Source of the DNA: Lycium barbarum
Lineage: Eukaryota; Streptophyta; Magnoliopsida; Solanales; Solanaceae
DNA length: 64,000 bases
Direction: 5' to 3'
Assembly: GCF_019175385.1 (NCBI RefSeq)
Contig: NC_083345.1
Coordinates: forward strand, 42,120,098-42,184,097
Positions within the stretch are counted from its first letter, which is position 1; every line of letters starts with the position of its first letter. A model generated the notes under the pieces. That model searched no databases. It had not been told where the DNA came from and saw only the letters and a program-made list of their open reading frames with translations. Position numbers and translations under genes: made by a program. This document shows positions 46,001 to 57,800 of the stretch, one piece after another.

Positions 46001-47353
46001 AAAGGTTTTCAGAATTAGCAAAGTTCATTATTTCCATCGGAGCACTCAAAATCGAGATAACAAATCCTTTTAAGAAAGATCTTCAATAAGCCAGTTTCAA
46101 AGGAGTTTGAAAAAATCATTTTTTCCTACAATACTACTTGGCAGGTTTTAAATATAGCAGTCTTAAAGATGTGGTAGCAGGTTTATTATAAACAAGACAA
46201 GTAAATATTAACCTTAGACATCTTCTAATTGAAGGTAGATAGACTTCATAGAATCAAACAAGACACATTTCAAAATACTTTAAGCCATTCTTGACCAGAT
46301 TTTAATCACTGGAAATAAATGAAAGGAAAACCATCTAATTTTTTTTTTATCTTAGAACAGTTTTAGACAAGAAATGGAAACATACACTATTAGAACCCTT
46401 TTTCTAAAAAAAAAACTTGAAAACCTTTGAAACAAATTTCATAAACTTTGAATCATGTCAAGCAAACCTTGACTCATATTCTTCATACCAGGGTCCAAAC
46501 AACTAAGGCATTCAGGTTCAAGACATTAAAAGGAGCTACAACTAACCAGAAGTTCTTAAATTTTAATGAAACAGTAACAACATGACTAGAACTAGAGAGA
46601 AACATGCCTCAACAATTTTCAATAAAAACACAGATCTTAACAAAGAGTCACATGTCCAGTTTTTATCTCAGAAATTTCAATGTAACAATGAACTACAATT
46701 TAAAACAGACCCTTCTTTACAGCTTTTGACCATTTAAACATCAATTTCCTTCAGTCGACTCTAGAAACTACCAAAATAACAACATTATAACATGGATAGC
46801 TTACTCAACAGCTCATAAGCAAGTTGTAACCAGTGGAACAGGGTAATGTGACATAAGACAAACCATTCCCTATATTCTTTAATCATTTTTAAGTAATAAC
46901 ATCAACTAATCAACACTAGAATCCCCTAAATCTCCATAATATCAACACCATCACATCATAATCAACCTTAATATCTATACAAAACAGTAATCAAGACAAC
47001 TTTAAATAATCATAAACACATACCAATACATGTAAGTAAACTGGAATTGGATATAAATAGATTAGATATATTACTTTTTAGGGGGCAACCTAAAGATCAA
47101 AATGTGGGATTAGGTCCACAAATCAACACCAACACTCAAATCCTCAAAACAACCTTTTGTTCTTGGTTTGATAGTATTTGTATATTATATAGTATATAAT
47201 AGCAAAATTTGGAAAAAAATCAGTGTGATTATCCAAACCCTAGCTATTTCAAGGAAATTTTCGGACCCCTTCAAATGTGACAAACATTCTCAATTTATAG
47301 AGTACAAATCTCAACCCCAGGGACGAAAATAACCCCAAAATCGAATCCCCCCT

Positions 47354-47372
47354 CCCCCCCCCCCCCCCCCCC
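47354..47372 (+). repeat. Poly-C run (19)
   Basis: A homopolymer preceded by 'ccccccct'; its length is unreliable in most sequencing data. Confidence 0.85.
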
Positions 47373-47933
47373 AATTTCAACAAACCTTATCAAATTAATT
47401 CAAATAAATCAAGTAAAAACAAGAGAAATCCCAAATTCATACCCATATAGCACTAGACATCCCTTAATTCGTGCAAAATAGTACGAAAGGACAATAGCAC
47501 AGATTATAAATAGTACAAACAACGGAAAAATCAGAAATCGTACCAAACAAATGAAACAAATTGGAACGTTGGTCATAAAAAGACAATACACGTCCTAAAA
47601 AACCAGTACAAAGGACGAATTTCACAGCCATGTATTGGGAAAATCACCACAACACCACCTCTCACGTGTGGTGTGGTGGCACTAGGTGGCTAAGAGCTCT
47701 AGGCTCCACCTAGGCCATCCCACACACGAGAGATAGTGGGGAAATACCCAACCAAAGCTAAAAATGGTGGAGGAATGGTGGTGGAACAGTGGTAGCATGG
47801 TGGAAACCTAGCGCCGCCGTCGTATTCTCTCAAAGAGCGAGAAAGAAAAATATCTAGGGCAAAGGTTAAATGACGCGTAAAAAATGAGTTGTAAATGGGG
47901 GGGAGGGGGGGAGATAATATTAAATCCCTCCCC

Positions 47934-47955
47934 TTTTTTTTTTTTTTTTTTTTTT
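47934..47955 (+). repeat. Poly-T run (22)
   Basis: Flanked on the left by G-rich 'gggggggagggggggag' and 'ccctcccc'. It could be the A-tail of a minus-strand LINE/SINE; no body was recognised. Confidence 0.7.
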
Positions 47956-48216
47956 ATAAAATACACTTTTGAAATATTATACCCACTTTAAAATAAAATA
48001 CATAGTTTAAAAGAAAATCATGTACTAGTTTAAAAATCCCTTGTAAAGATAATTTTTGACAAGAATAGGATTTATAATGCACAGTTTTAAAATGCAAGCT
48101 TTAAAACAAGCCTAATATTGACATAGTTCCAAGAAATGTGAAAAAATGCGGTCAAATTGAGCGCTAATTCATACTTCCTCTTAATTAACAATTTTCTCGA
48201 GTTAGACGGAGCGCGA

Positions 48217-51090
48217 TGTAACGATGATACATCATCTTTTCAATATTTTTGCCCGTATTCGGGCATTGATTAGCTTATTTTTTACCTGAGGGGACCGTTG
48301 GCATGCTTCCCGAGGTGTCTAGACCGGATTCGGGCAACTTGTAGGAAATATAGGCTTAAAAGTGAAAAATGGTTGACCCAAAGTTGACTTATGGGTAAAC
48401 GAACCTTTTTTAGAATTTTGTCGATTGCGAGAGGTCCGGATGGTCGTTTAGAACTTGTGTGTGTATTTGGTTCAGTTCCCAATGCAATTGGATGCATTTT
48501 GAGACTTTGGTTGGAAATTGGAACTAAGGCGTCAGGGGTTGACTCAGTCAACGAAACCTCTATTAGGAATTTCGAGCCCACGAGAGAGTTCGTTGTGTAT
48601 TTTTGTGTGGGTTTGTGTGTAGGGTTTGTGAGCAAATGGCCTCGGGAATGGCACGAAATTTCGATTGAACACTTAGAAAAATCGGGGGATTCGGGTACCT
48701 GGTGCCAGCTATGGTGGCACCGCTGTTGCGGCATATTGGCTTCTATGGCGGCCCTGTGTAATGTTGGCCATACCGATATGGCGTCCTCACAGGCGCTGTA
48801 GCGGCACCACTACCGTCGTGGCAGTGACGACAGTGATTTTCATCAAATGTGATTTAAATAAGCCTTAGACCTTCATTATTTCCACTTCAATATTTGAGCT
48901 TTGGGGAACAATTCTTGTAGATATTTTGAAAATATTCTTGAAGGTAAATCGTGCCCATTCCCTTACTCTCCCTTAATCACAATCATCTTAAATTTCCCAC
49001 TTCCCTTTAATAACCCTTAGTGATGGAAGTTGAAAGAGGGTTTTTGATGAACTTTTCCTTAGGCTCATGTATGAGGAAATTGATGAAGTTTATGTTAGAT
49101 TTTGCCTAATATAAGCTTATTAATCATATATCTGCCACTTCTAGCGTTGAATTTCGGAATCAAAGACTTAGGGTTTATACCTGGTTTATACCCAAATTGG
49201 GGGTTTTGCTTGAAATAACAAATTAGGCCAATCTTTGAGTTAAATCAGCAATTCGTAGTTGGGTTATCATCACCTAGTGCTTAATTTGATATTTCACGTC
49301 CGAATTTCCCGTTTTGCCCTTGCGGGCCCGTTTTCTCGAATTTCTAGGTTTTTTTTGTCCTAAAATGGATAGTAACAATATTAGTATCATTCTTCGTGAT
49401 TTCTAATTTAGATTTCAATTATGCTTAGACTACTTTGGTTCAGAGGTTCAGCGTAAAGGCAAGGCAAATGAGTGAGTTGTTGGTGTTGTGGTTCGGCCAT
49501 CCAGGTAGGTTATGGCTTACCTTTGGTGAGACTTCGTATAGTGAAGCACATATTTATATTATATTGTCGGAGAGAACATGTGAACCTTCGGGTATGAAGT
49601 CAGGTTGGATATTGCCGCAGGTTCGGCCCTGTTGTGTGCTGGGACTAGCCACCCCGTTATGTGTGCTTTGATTGCTTTATTTTGCCAACTTGATGCCGTG
49701 AGTCGTTGGTAGATATTGAATTCTGTTTTATCATCTCGATTATGATATATTGACATACCTACTGTTGGTACTTGTGATTCGGTTATATTATTAGCATACC
49801 CATTATTGGTATTTGTGATTCGGTTATATTATTGGCATACCCACAATTAGTATTTGTGATTTGGTTATATTATTGGCATACCCACTATTGGTATTTGTGA
49901 TTCGGATACATTGTTGGCTTACCCATTGTTGGTACTTATGACATTGAGCATGACTGTTGATGTGATTCAGGCATTGCACGCACTCTCATTTTCATGATAC
50001 ACTATTGAGATATTGATGATATTCGATGAATAATTGATGAGTTGGACTCAATTTTACTTAAGTGACGTGAGATGGCCGATGTCCGATGATCAATCCCGGA
50101 ATCGTTGTTGCATGACCGATATCCGATGTGAGTTCAAGAATCATTGTTAGTGCATGGACGCCGCGGGTCCCCCAGGGTGGTGCTGGTAAGAATCCCCGGT
50201 GGGCAAAGATCCGGGGTCTCGTCTCTCTGTTGGGCAAAGATTCGGGATTGGTGGCACTTCGACTTCGCGAGTCACGCTGGGTTGTGCTACCGAGATGTCA
50301 ATATTTTCATCCGGAGTACATGTGTACATCGCATTTGCATGGCATTGCATTATGACTTGATTTGAGATGCTGGGTGTCGTATTGTGATGTTGGATTGGAT
50401 TGAATATATTCAGACTTGGCACATTTGGGATTAGACATTCTACATAGGTGATGACGAATAATTGGAGTTGATTGCATTGTCTTAGACTTGCTGGTTTATT
50501 TGCTTATCTGCTTTATTATCTGAATTTTGTTAGCTATGCTTAGTCGACCAATGGTGCCTACCAGTACTGTTGTTTGTACTGACCTGCACTTGCTACATTC
50601 TTTTATGAATGCGGAGTATCAGGTCGAATCCACTTCTGTGACGCGTGGCTGATCTTCACTTCAGCTTTCTCTCGAGTTTCCAGGGTGAGCATGGCCGTCT
50701 GCTACCTTGAAGACTTTCTATTTTTATGTCCTATTCTATTCAGAGACATAGACATTTTATGTATTAGTATTATAGATTGTATTATTTCCCTTTAGATGCT
50801 CTTGTATTATTCAGACTAGACCCTGGGGGTGTTTATATATATATATATATATATATATCGTGAGACTTACGCATTTGTTCTATTCCGTTGGTTAATTTTA
50901 TTCTTTATGTATTCATTCATTGTTGGGTTGAGGGTTTGCTTATCGAGGTGGGAAGGTAAGTGCCCACACGACTTAGGCAAAATGGGTAGAGTCTCATGGA
51001 TCGGTACGATGAGCTTCATACATATCTGCAGGAGGTTATGGGACATTTAGGAAATCTCACTTTTTTTCTTTCCTTCGCGCTACTTTATTC
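48217..51090 (+). repeat. 5' LTR of the decayed chromovirus
   Basis: The start is inferred at TGTAACGATG and the end just before the degenerate primer site. It contains a GC-rich palindromic field (about 48700-48840), a 41-bp tandem repeat (49754-49958), a TA microsatellite (50834-50858) and LTR phrases shared with 40072-41948. Boundaries are approximate. Confidence 0.5.
49754..49958 (+). repeat. 41-bp tandem repeat in the chromovirus LTR, five copies
   Basis: Units start near 49754, 49795, 49836, 49877 and 49918, with the pattern CATACCCA..TTGGTATTTGTGATTCGGTTATATTATTGG-like (variants at several positions). Confidence 0.85.
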
Positions 51091-51146
51091 GAATTGGTAT
51101 CTGGAAAGATCAAATTGGTATCTGACTCTTATCTCTTCTCTCACAG

Positions 51147-52472
51147 ATGGTGAGGACTCGAGCTACTATGGCCCAGGGCAGGTGCCAGAGCCCGCAGCTA
51201 CGGCTGGCACCCGAGGGCGAGCGATAGCCAGAGGGCGCGATAGAGCGAGAGGCCATGGGGCTGCCCCAACCAGGAGTAGAGCTTTAGCGGTAGGATAACG
51301 CCGAGAGAGATCTCCATCTCCCGATCCCGAGGATGTGGCTCCAGCTCAGACATAGCCTGAGGTTACTTCTGATCAGGCCATGCATGATACTATGGCCAGA
51401 GTATTGCTTCATCTTGATGCGAGCAGAAGGCAGGCGGTGTCGGCAGGGGTTCACAGAGTAGGGTTGGGGCGCACACCCCTGAGTAGGGACCTACGCGGGC
51501 AGCACATCCCGCTGCAGCTATGGCTCCTCGTATTGATGCGATACCCGCTCCTGGTGATGACATTAGGCCCATGAAGGGCGCTGTTATTACTGCTTCTGAC
51601 TAGGACCTGATTGGGAGATTCAGAAAGTTAGAGCCGCCGAGGTTTGGTGGTACCTCGTCTGGGGATGCCTATGAGTTTATTCTTGATATGTATGAGTTGC
51701 TGCACCGTATGGGGATAGTGGAGACCCATGGCGTAGATTATGTGTCCTACTAGTTTTGCGGCGATGCAAAAAGGTTGTGGAGGTATTTTGTGGCGTGCAG
51801 ACCTGAGGGTTCTCCTCCTTTGACTTTGACTCAGTTCTACCGGGTCTTCCTTGAGAAGTATGTGCCCCGGTCTTTGAGAGAGGCGCGTAGGGAGCAGTTT
51901 TTACACCTTGAGCAGAGAGGCATGTCTTCGAAGTCCTATGTGACCTGTTTCCTTTATCTGGCCTGTTATTCCACTCCGTTGATCCCTACAGAGGCCGATA
52001 GGATCAGGCGCTTTGTTGGAGGACTAGTGGTCTCTCTACAAATTCCTTGTCTTCAGATGGAGTCTATGGGGGCTTCCTTCCAATTTATTATCGAGCATGC
52101 TTCTATGGTTGAGGGCGCTAAGGCCCGTGCTTTTGGTGGTGGTGATAAGAGGCCACGTCAGACTGGCAATTTTGGGGGTTCTGGTTCGAGGGAAGCCGGT
52201 CAGTTCGAGGCCACCTCAGCCATATTCTAGCCGTCCAGTGCATTCAGCCTTACCGCCTTTCTCTGGTGAGCCACCTAGGCGGAGAGCTATTGAGAGTTCG
52301 TTCTCCAGACCAACGGACATGGTTGCTTCATCCGGGTCTTCAGCTTCCGTGTTTCAGCATTCGACTCCTCTTACCTGTTATTCTTGTAGAGAGGTTGGGC
52401 ATGTTTCTAGGAGATGTCCCAAACCCTGGCGGGATTATCAGCCAACAAGGACTTCTCTATCATCTGGTGGTT
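51147..52472 (+). pseudogene. Gag of the decayed chromovirus
   Basis: Starts MVRTRATMAQG at 51147, the usual Tekay/Del Gag start, but the frame stops at once and continues in others. Recognisable parts are FRKLEPPRFGGTSSGDAYEF, RLWRYFVACRPEGSPPLTL, FLEKYVPRSLREARREQF, RRFVGGLVVSLQIPCLQME and the zinc knuckle CYSCREVGHVSRRC (about 52375-52418). At least three stops and two frameshifts break it. The role in a live element is particle formation and RNA packaging. Confidence 0.8.
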
Positions 52473-52599
52473 GAGGTGGGACTTCTCAGAGAGGCGATGC
52501 TTAGTCAGGCCGCGTTACTTCCCATGGTTCTCGAGGTGAGTCCCAGCCAGCTAGAGGTGGTTCCCTGAGTACGAGAGAGGGATCTCAGACTGGACATTG

Positions 52600-53190
52600 T
52601 GGAGCCCATTGTTACTCTTTTCCTGGTAGGCCCGAGGCTGAGGCCTCAGATGCTGTGATCTCAGGTACTATTACTGTCCGTCATAGAGCAACATCTGTGT
52701 TAGTGGATCCTGGATCCACTTATTCGTATGTATCCACATTTCATGCCGTTAGTTGGGATTTTCTTTGTGATATCATAGCAATACCTATTCATGTGTTTAC
52801 TCCGGTCGGAGATTCGGTGATTGTTGATCGAGTCTACCGGTCTTGTTTGGTTACTTTTATGGGGGTATGACACTTGGGTAGATTTGATGATTCTCAATAT
52901 GGTGGACTTTGATATTATACTGGGTATGTCCTGGCTTTCTCCCGATCATGCAATTTTGGATTGTCACGCCAAGACAGTCACCTTCGCCATGCTGGGCATC
53001 CCTAGGCTTGAGTAGACCGCCCCGAAGAAGATCATTTCCTTCCTTCGGGAGAAGAAGTTAGTAAGCAAGGGGCGTTTATCGTATTTGACGCATGTTCGTG
53101 ATACGACTGTTGCATCTCAACCCCTTGAGTCTATCCCTATTGTGAGCGAGTTCGCGGAGGTATTCCCGTAGGATTTGCTGGGTATGCCAC
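52600..53190 (+). pseudogene. Protease region of the decayed chromovirus (truncated)
   Basis: The aspartic motif VLVDPGSTYSYVS is at about 52697-52735. After a shift come MVDFDIILGMSWLSPDHAILD, SFLREKKLVSKG and PIVSEFAEVFP, the conserved Tekay/Del path from protease to the start of reverse transcriptase. The sequence ends at the Athila LTR. Confidence 0.8.
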
Positions 53191-53360
53191 TGATGTGCCG
53201 TGAATTTTAGCACATTTTATGCCTTTGTAACTAGACATGTTTCTTGATTTTAAGTGTTTTTACATTGTTTCTTATGTTATTTTTGTGTTTTATAGGGTTG
53301 ATTAACTAAGGATTGGAAATGAGAAGTAATGCTAAAAAAAGGGACAAATTGGAGCTAAGC

Positions 53361-53790
53361 GACCCTCCGTAACTCATGTTACGGACCGTAACTCATGTTA
53401 CGGACCGTAACAGAGTCCGTAACTCATGTTACGGTCCGTACCTTTGAACCGTAACAGGGCCTGAATTTCCAGAAAGTTTTCATTGAAACCATCAGTGTTA
53501 CGGTGGAGTGTTACGGTCCGTAACATGGCACCGTAACATGAGCTAAATTTCCAGAGAGTTTCAATAAAACCTTCAGTGTTACGGTTTAGTGTTACGGTCC
53601 GTAACCCTTCACCGTAACATCATCCAAAATTCCAGAGAGTTGCCAAGTAATTGTCACCACTTACGCTTTAGAAGGACGGACCGTAACACAGGGTACGGTC
53701 CGTCGCATGGGGGCCGTAACGTCAAAGTGGTCAAATGACGAAATGAAGGACGGACCGTAACCTGAATTACGGTCCGTAACAATGCGGCGT
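53361..53790. repeat. ACGGWCCGT palindrome cluster 1 (LTR)
   Basis: Nine perfect copies of ACGG(A/T)CCGT, most extended to GTTACGGWCCGTAAC, plus many half-sites (TTACGGT, CCGTAAC). They lie in about 430 bp and the last ends about 50 bp upstream of the LTR TATA box. Spacers are unique rather than one tandem unit. Confidence 0.93.
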
Positions 53791-53831
53791 AAGGGCATTT
53801 TTGTCCAGAAACTTGGCGCGATTTTTGGCTC

Positions 53832-53839
53832 TATAAATA
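53832..53839 (+). promoter_or_regulatory. Athila LTR TATA box
   Basis: TATAAATA in 'ggctctataaatacataatg', just downstream of palindrome cluster 1. Probable promoter of the genomic RNA. Confidence 0.7.
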
Positions 53840-54713
53840 CATAATGTAGGGTTTTAATTCAACATTCAGATTTTATTTTAGAGGCATAAACCCTAGGTTT
53901 TTAATCTTGAAGTGGTTGGAGCATTTAAGGCAACAACTTCACTCTCATTCCATCTTGTATTAGTATTGTAAGTGTATTATGTTAATCTTTAAGCTTTTTC
54001 TATCAAGAAACATTATGAGTAGCTAATTTCAATTCTAAGGTTGTGAATCCCATGATGGGTATTATGTGAATGGGTTTCTATTATTGATATATGCATAATG
54101 GTTGTTGTTATTTATTCTATCTTTGAGTTGTAACGTTGGGTAATGATTGCAAGCATTAGCCGAAGCCATTATATTGACTTTTCTTGGGAAAGAGAGTCAA
54201 TATTGGTAAGATTGAATAACAATGACTCGAGGCGTTAACCCTCGTTTAATAGACTAACTTAGGAATAAGAATAAGTCTAAATTGGCATCATTGGTCGCTC
54301 TTCGATTGTAACTCTTTTATATTCGGAAGAATCATAAAGAGGAAATACTGCTTAACTGTTGGGAAACATTAAGAAGTCTTTAAGAGACCAAGTGCATATT
54401 CATAGAACAACCATTAGAAGTATATCACTTTGAAACCTGAAGCATAATATCTAATCAAATTGGGGAACACAACCTTAGTCTCTCTCTCTCACATTAATTA
54501 CATTCTAAGTCAAAGTATTAAATTACATTATTCAACAATCAATTCAAACTATCCAGAATAGGATTAAAGCATCTAAAGACCGGTATCGCATACGATTAGT
54601 AATCTTTTCTCTCCATATTCCCTGTGGGATTCGACCCCAACCTTGTTGGGTTACTATATTTGACAACGTCCGCTTTACGCCATTAATAGGTGTAATTTGA
54701 GCGTATCAAATTT

Positions 54714-54731
54714 TGGCGCCGTTGCCGGGGA
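54714..54731 (+). promoter_or_regulatory. Primer binding site (tRNA-Asp type)
   Basis: TGGCGCCGTTGCCGGGGA, the primer site characteristic of Athila-lineage elements, five bases after the LTR end. Confidence 0.9.
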
Positions 54732-54826
54732 ATACGGTTCAGAAATTACTAATTGTTGTGTACTATTCTTTAAAACTTTTTCTATTCCATCACACCTCGT
54801 TTGCTGTTTTAGTGAACCAGGTGAAC

Positions 54827-57800
54827 ATGGCTGGAAGACCCCATCGCAATCAAGGGAACCAAGGGGGGATCCAAGTGAACCATCCTGCACCAGAAGAAGA
54901 GGAGGATGAGAATGTATTTGCAGAATTCATCGACGAAGCTGATTATGCTTCTGCTGTAGTTCCCCCGAGAACAGGAAATGCTAATTTCAAAATTGATAGT
55001 TCTATCTATCAGCTATTGAAACTTGAAGGCTATTTCCGAAATTCTTCGGAGGACTGTCCACTTCGACACCTAAAGAATTTCGTGCATGTATGTTCCCAAC
55101 AATCTCAAGGTGCTGTTCCTGCTGATGCACTGCGACTGCGGGTTTTCAAATATTCATTAGCTGGCCAAGCTAGGGAATGGTATGAAAAGCTCCCGAGCAA
55201 TACTATTCATACCCGGAATGAGCTGGCCAATATCTTTCTAAAACAATGGTTCCCACCCAGCAAAAAGGCTGAGCTTCGGGATAAGATTTTTGGGTTTAAA
55301 CAACTTCCAGGGGAACAACTATATGCTGCATGGGAGAGGTTCAAATATTATCTAGCTCAATCTCCGAATCATGGATTTCCAGATGCAATTCTCACAGAGA
55401 AGTTCTACAAGGGGCTAGATACAATGAATCAAATAGCTGTCAACACTGCAGCTGGGGGATGCTTTATGGACAAAACCTTTGTCAACATCACCCGGTTGCT
55501 CGACAAGCTTACTACCCATAATCAAGCCTGGCATTCGACTGATAGCGAATTCCTATCATATGGTAGTCCCTCTGTGGCCGCGGTGGCCAAAGAAAATCAT
55601 GAGCGATATCATGCGTTCGCTCAACTGCAAACCACCGTGGATTTATTATCCAAAAGGCTTATGGAGAAAGAGGCCAAATGTGTAAATGTTATCGATGAGA
55701 TGCCACCTCATGCTCCCGGAATGTATCAAGTTTCTGACGAAACTTATCTTGAGGGGCAGCCACAATATGAGGATGCGAATTATGTCAATAACTCGCAAGG
55801 GGGTTATCAACGGCAAAACTACCAAGGTTCCGGTAATCACCCATGGCAAAGGCCTCAACAAAATTACCAAGGACAGAATTATGGAAGAACTGATCAGGGT
55901 AATCCCAATCAAGGGAATTACAATAACAATAATTATGGCAACAAGAGCTCTAACCCCTACATTCCACCTAGGGGGCAAGCATCCAATTCCCATCCATGGA
56001 AAGATAATTCAGCTACTAACTCTGCTGGTAACACGTCTAATGATTCTGCAGAACTGAAGAGTATGATGCAGAAAATGCTGATGAATCAAGACAGAACAGA
56101 GAGCACAATCAAGGGAATGTCCCAGGTCCAACTATCGCATTCAGCTTCCATTCAGAAGCTTGAAGCGCAATTCAGAGACCTTTCCCGAGAAGTGCATACT
56201 CATCAACGGGGACAATTACCGAGTGATACAGTTCCTAATCCAAAAGGTAGTGGAGTGAACTCTGTGGAGAATGTACTTGCCATTAGCACCAGAAGTGGAA
56301 AAATACTTCAGGGTGACAATAAAAAGCCAATTGATCAGGAACCAATTGTTGAAAAAGAAGCGCAGCCTAGTGTATTGGATGATATTGTCGAGGAAGAAGC
56401 AGGGGAGGAAGTCCCCATTGTAGTTGAAGAAGAGCTGAATCTTAATAAACCAAAGGAACCGGTGGAAAACCAGGAAAAGGGGAAGGCAAAACTTTCCGGT
56501 GCTCTTCGCCCTTTGAGCCAATTGTTCAAATCTTCACCACCTTTTCCTCAAAGGCTGGTGAGAAAAACAGAAGATGAGAAGTGCTTGCGATTTTATGATC
56601 AACTCAAGCAGTTAACGATGAATTTTCCGTTCATGGATGCTGTCCAAGAAATGCCTGGCTTTGCTAAGTATTTGAAGGGCCTTTTAACAAAGAAGAAAAA
56701 AACATTGAAACATGACACTGTGGGCATCACTCACCGCGTTAGTGCCATTCTTTCCAAGACCACAGTGCAAAAGAGGGAAGATCCTGGAGCATTCACAATT
56801 CCATGCACCATAGGGCAGCAAAATTTTGCTAGGGCTTTATGTGATAACGGGGCTAGCATAAATCTTATGCCCCTGAAAATTTTTATGAGATCAGGGTTAG
56901 CGATGCCGAGGCCAACTACCATGAGATTGCAGATGGCTGACAGATCGATAAAAAGGCCAGTGGGGGTAGTTGATGATGTACTGGTTCAAATCAGGAAATT
57001 CCTTCTGCCGGCAGATTTCGTGATTCTTGATTGTGCTATTGATCAAGAAATTCCTATTATTCTGGGAAGACCTTTCCTTGCCACGGGGAGAGCTCTTATG
57101 GATTCCGAGAAGCACGAAATAAAGTTCCGGGTGAACGATGAGGAGGTGACTTTCCACGCAAGCAGAGGTATGAAATTACCTAGTCCTTATCAAAGTATTT
57201 CAGTCATAAATTCTGTTGATGAGGTGGATGATGCTGTGGAATTCAAAATGGAGGAAGAATGTTTGAGTGAAGCACTATCGGCCATCTTGGTAAATTTTGA
57301 TGCTGAACAAATGGAGGAATATACTGAGACAATAAATGCACTCATCGGTGTGGGGTCTTACTCTTATGAGCCCAAGAAACTATCTCTTGATTTAGAGAAG
57401 CGAACAACTCCTCCCGCAAAACCCTCAATTATTGAGCCACCGAAGTTGGATCTCAAGCAACTTCCAGGTCATCTTAAATATGTGTTTCTTGAAACGAATG
57501 CCTCCCTCCCAGTTATTGTGTCATCACTTCTGAATGAGGGCCAAATCCAAAGACTCATCGAAGTATTGAGAAAGCATTTAAGAGCTTTGGGATGGACTAT
57601 TGCAGACATCCGGGGGATTCCCGCCGGAATTTGTGAGCACCGAATACAGTTGGAGGAGGAAAGTTCGCCGAGTGTTGAGCATCAGCGAAGATTAAATCCA
57701 CCGATGCAAGAGGTGGTGAAGAAGGAAATAATTAAGTGGTTAGATGCTGGGGTGGTCTACCCGATAGCCAACAGTCCATGGGTAAGCCCAGTTCAGTGTG

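Larger units (their letters stand above)
43061..48216. other. About 5 kb AT-rich, probably retroelement-derived noncoding DNA
   Basis: No reading frame longer than about 90 codons and no domain recognised on either strand. It includes a poly-C run (47354-47372), a poly-T run (47934-47955) and a GC-richer patch at 47640-47870 with 'cctagcgccgcc', a 12-base word also in the giant LTR at about 2817. It lies between LTR fragments and is most simply internal or LTR sequence of a decayed element. Confidence 0.4.
48217..53190 (+). mobile_element. Decayed Tekay/Del-like Ty3/gypsy chromovirus, truncated 3'
   Basis: In order: an LTR (about 48217-51090), a primer-site-like 'ttggtatctg' (compare the tRNA-Met-type site TGGTATCAGAGC), gag with zinc knuckle, protease, and the start of the protease-RT linker. 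It is cut at 53190 by the Athila-like element. Stops and frameshifts throughout show it is old. Reverse transcriptase, integrase and chromodomain are absent from the window. Confidence 0.75.
53191..54708 (+). repeat. 5' LTR of the Athila-like element (1518 bp)
   Basis: Starts TGATGTGCCGTGAATTTTAG where chromovirus coding sequence breaks off, and ends GAGCGTATCA five bases before the primer site. It contains palindrome cluster 1 (53361-53790) and a TATA box at 53832. The remainder resembles other Athila LTRs, including 'gatgggtattatgtgaatggg' and 'ccctgtgggattcgacccc'. Confidence 0.88.

Noticed and set aside
48391..48801. 136-codon ORF and its antisense partner (48282-48734) in the chromovirus LTR
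   Set aside because: Lie in LTR sequence shared with the noncoding fragment at 40072-41948, where the frame is not kept.
53341..53790. ACGGWCCGT field as simple satellite or tandem repeat
   Set aside because: Spacing and spacer sequences are irregular; only the palindrome recurs.
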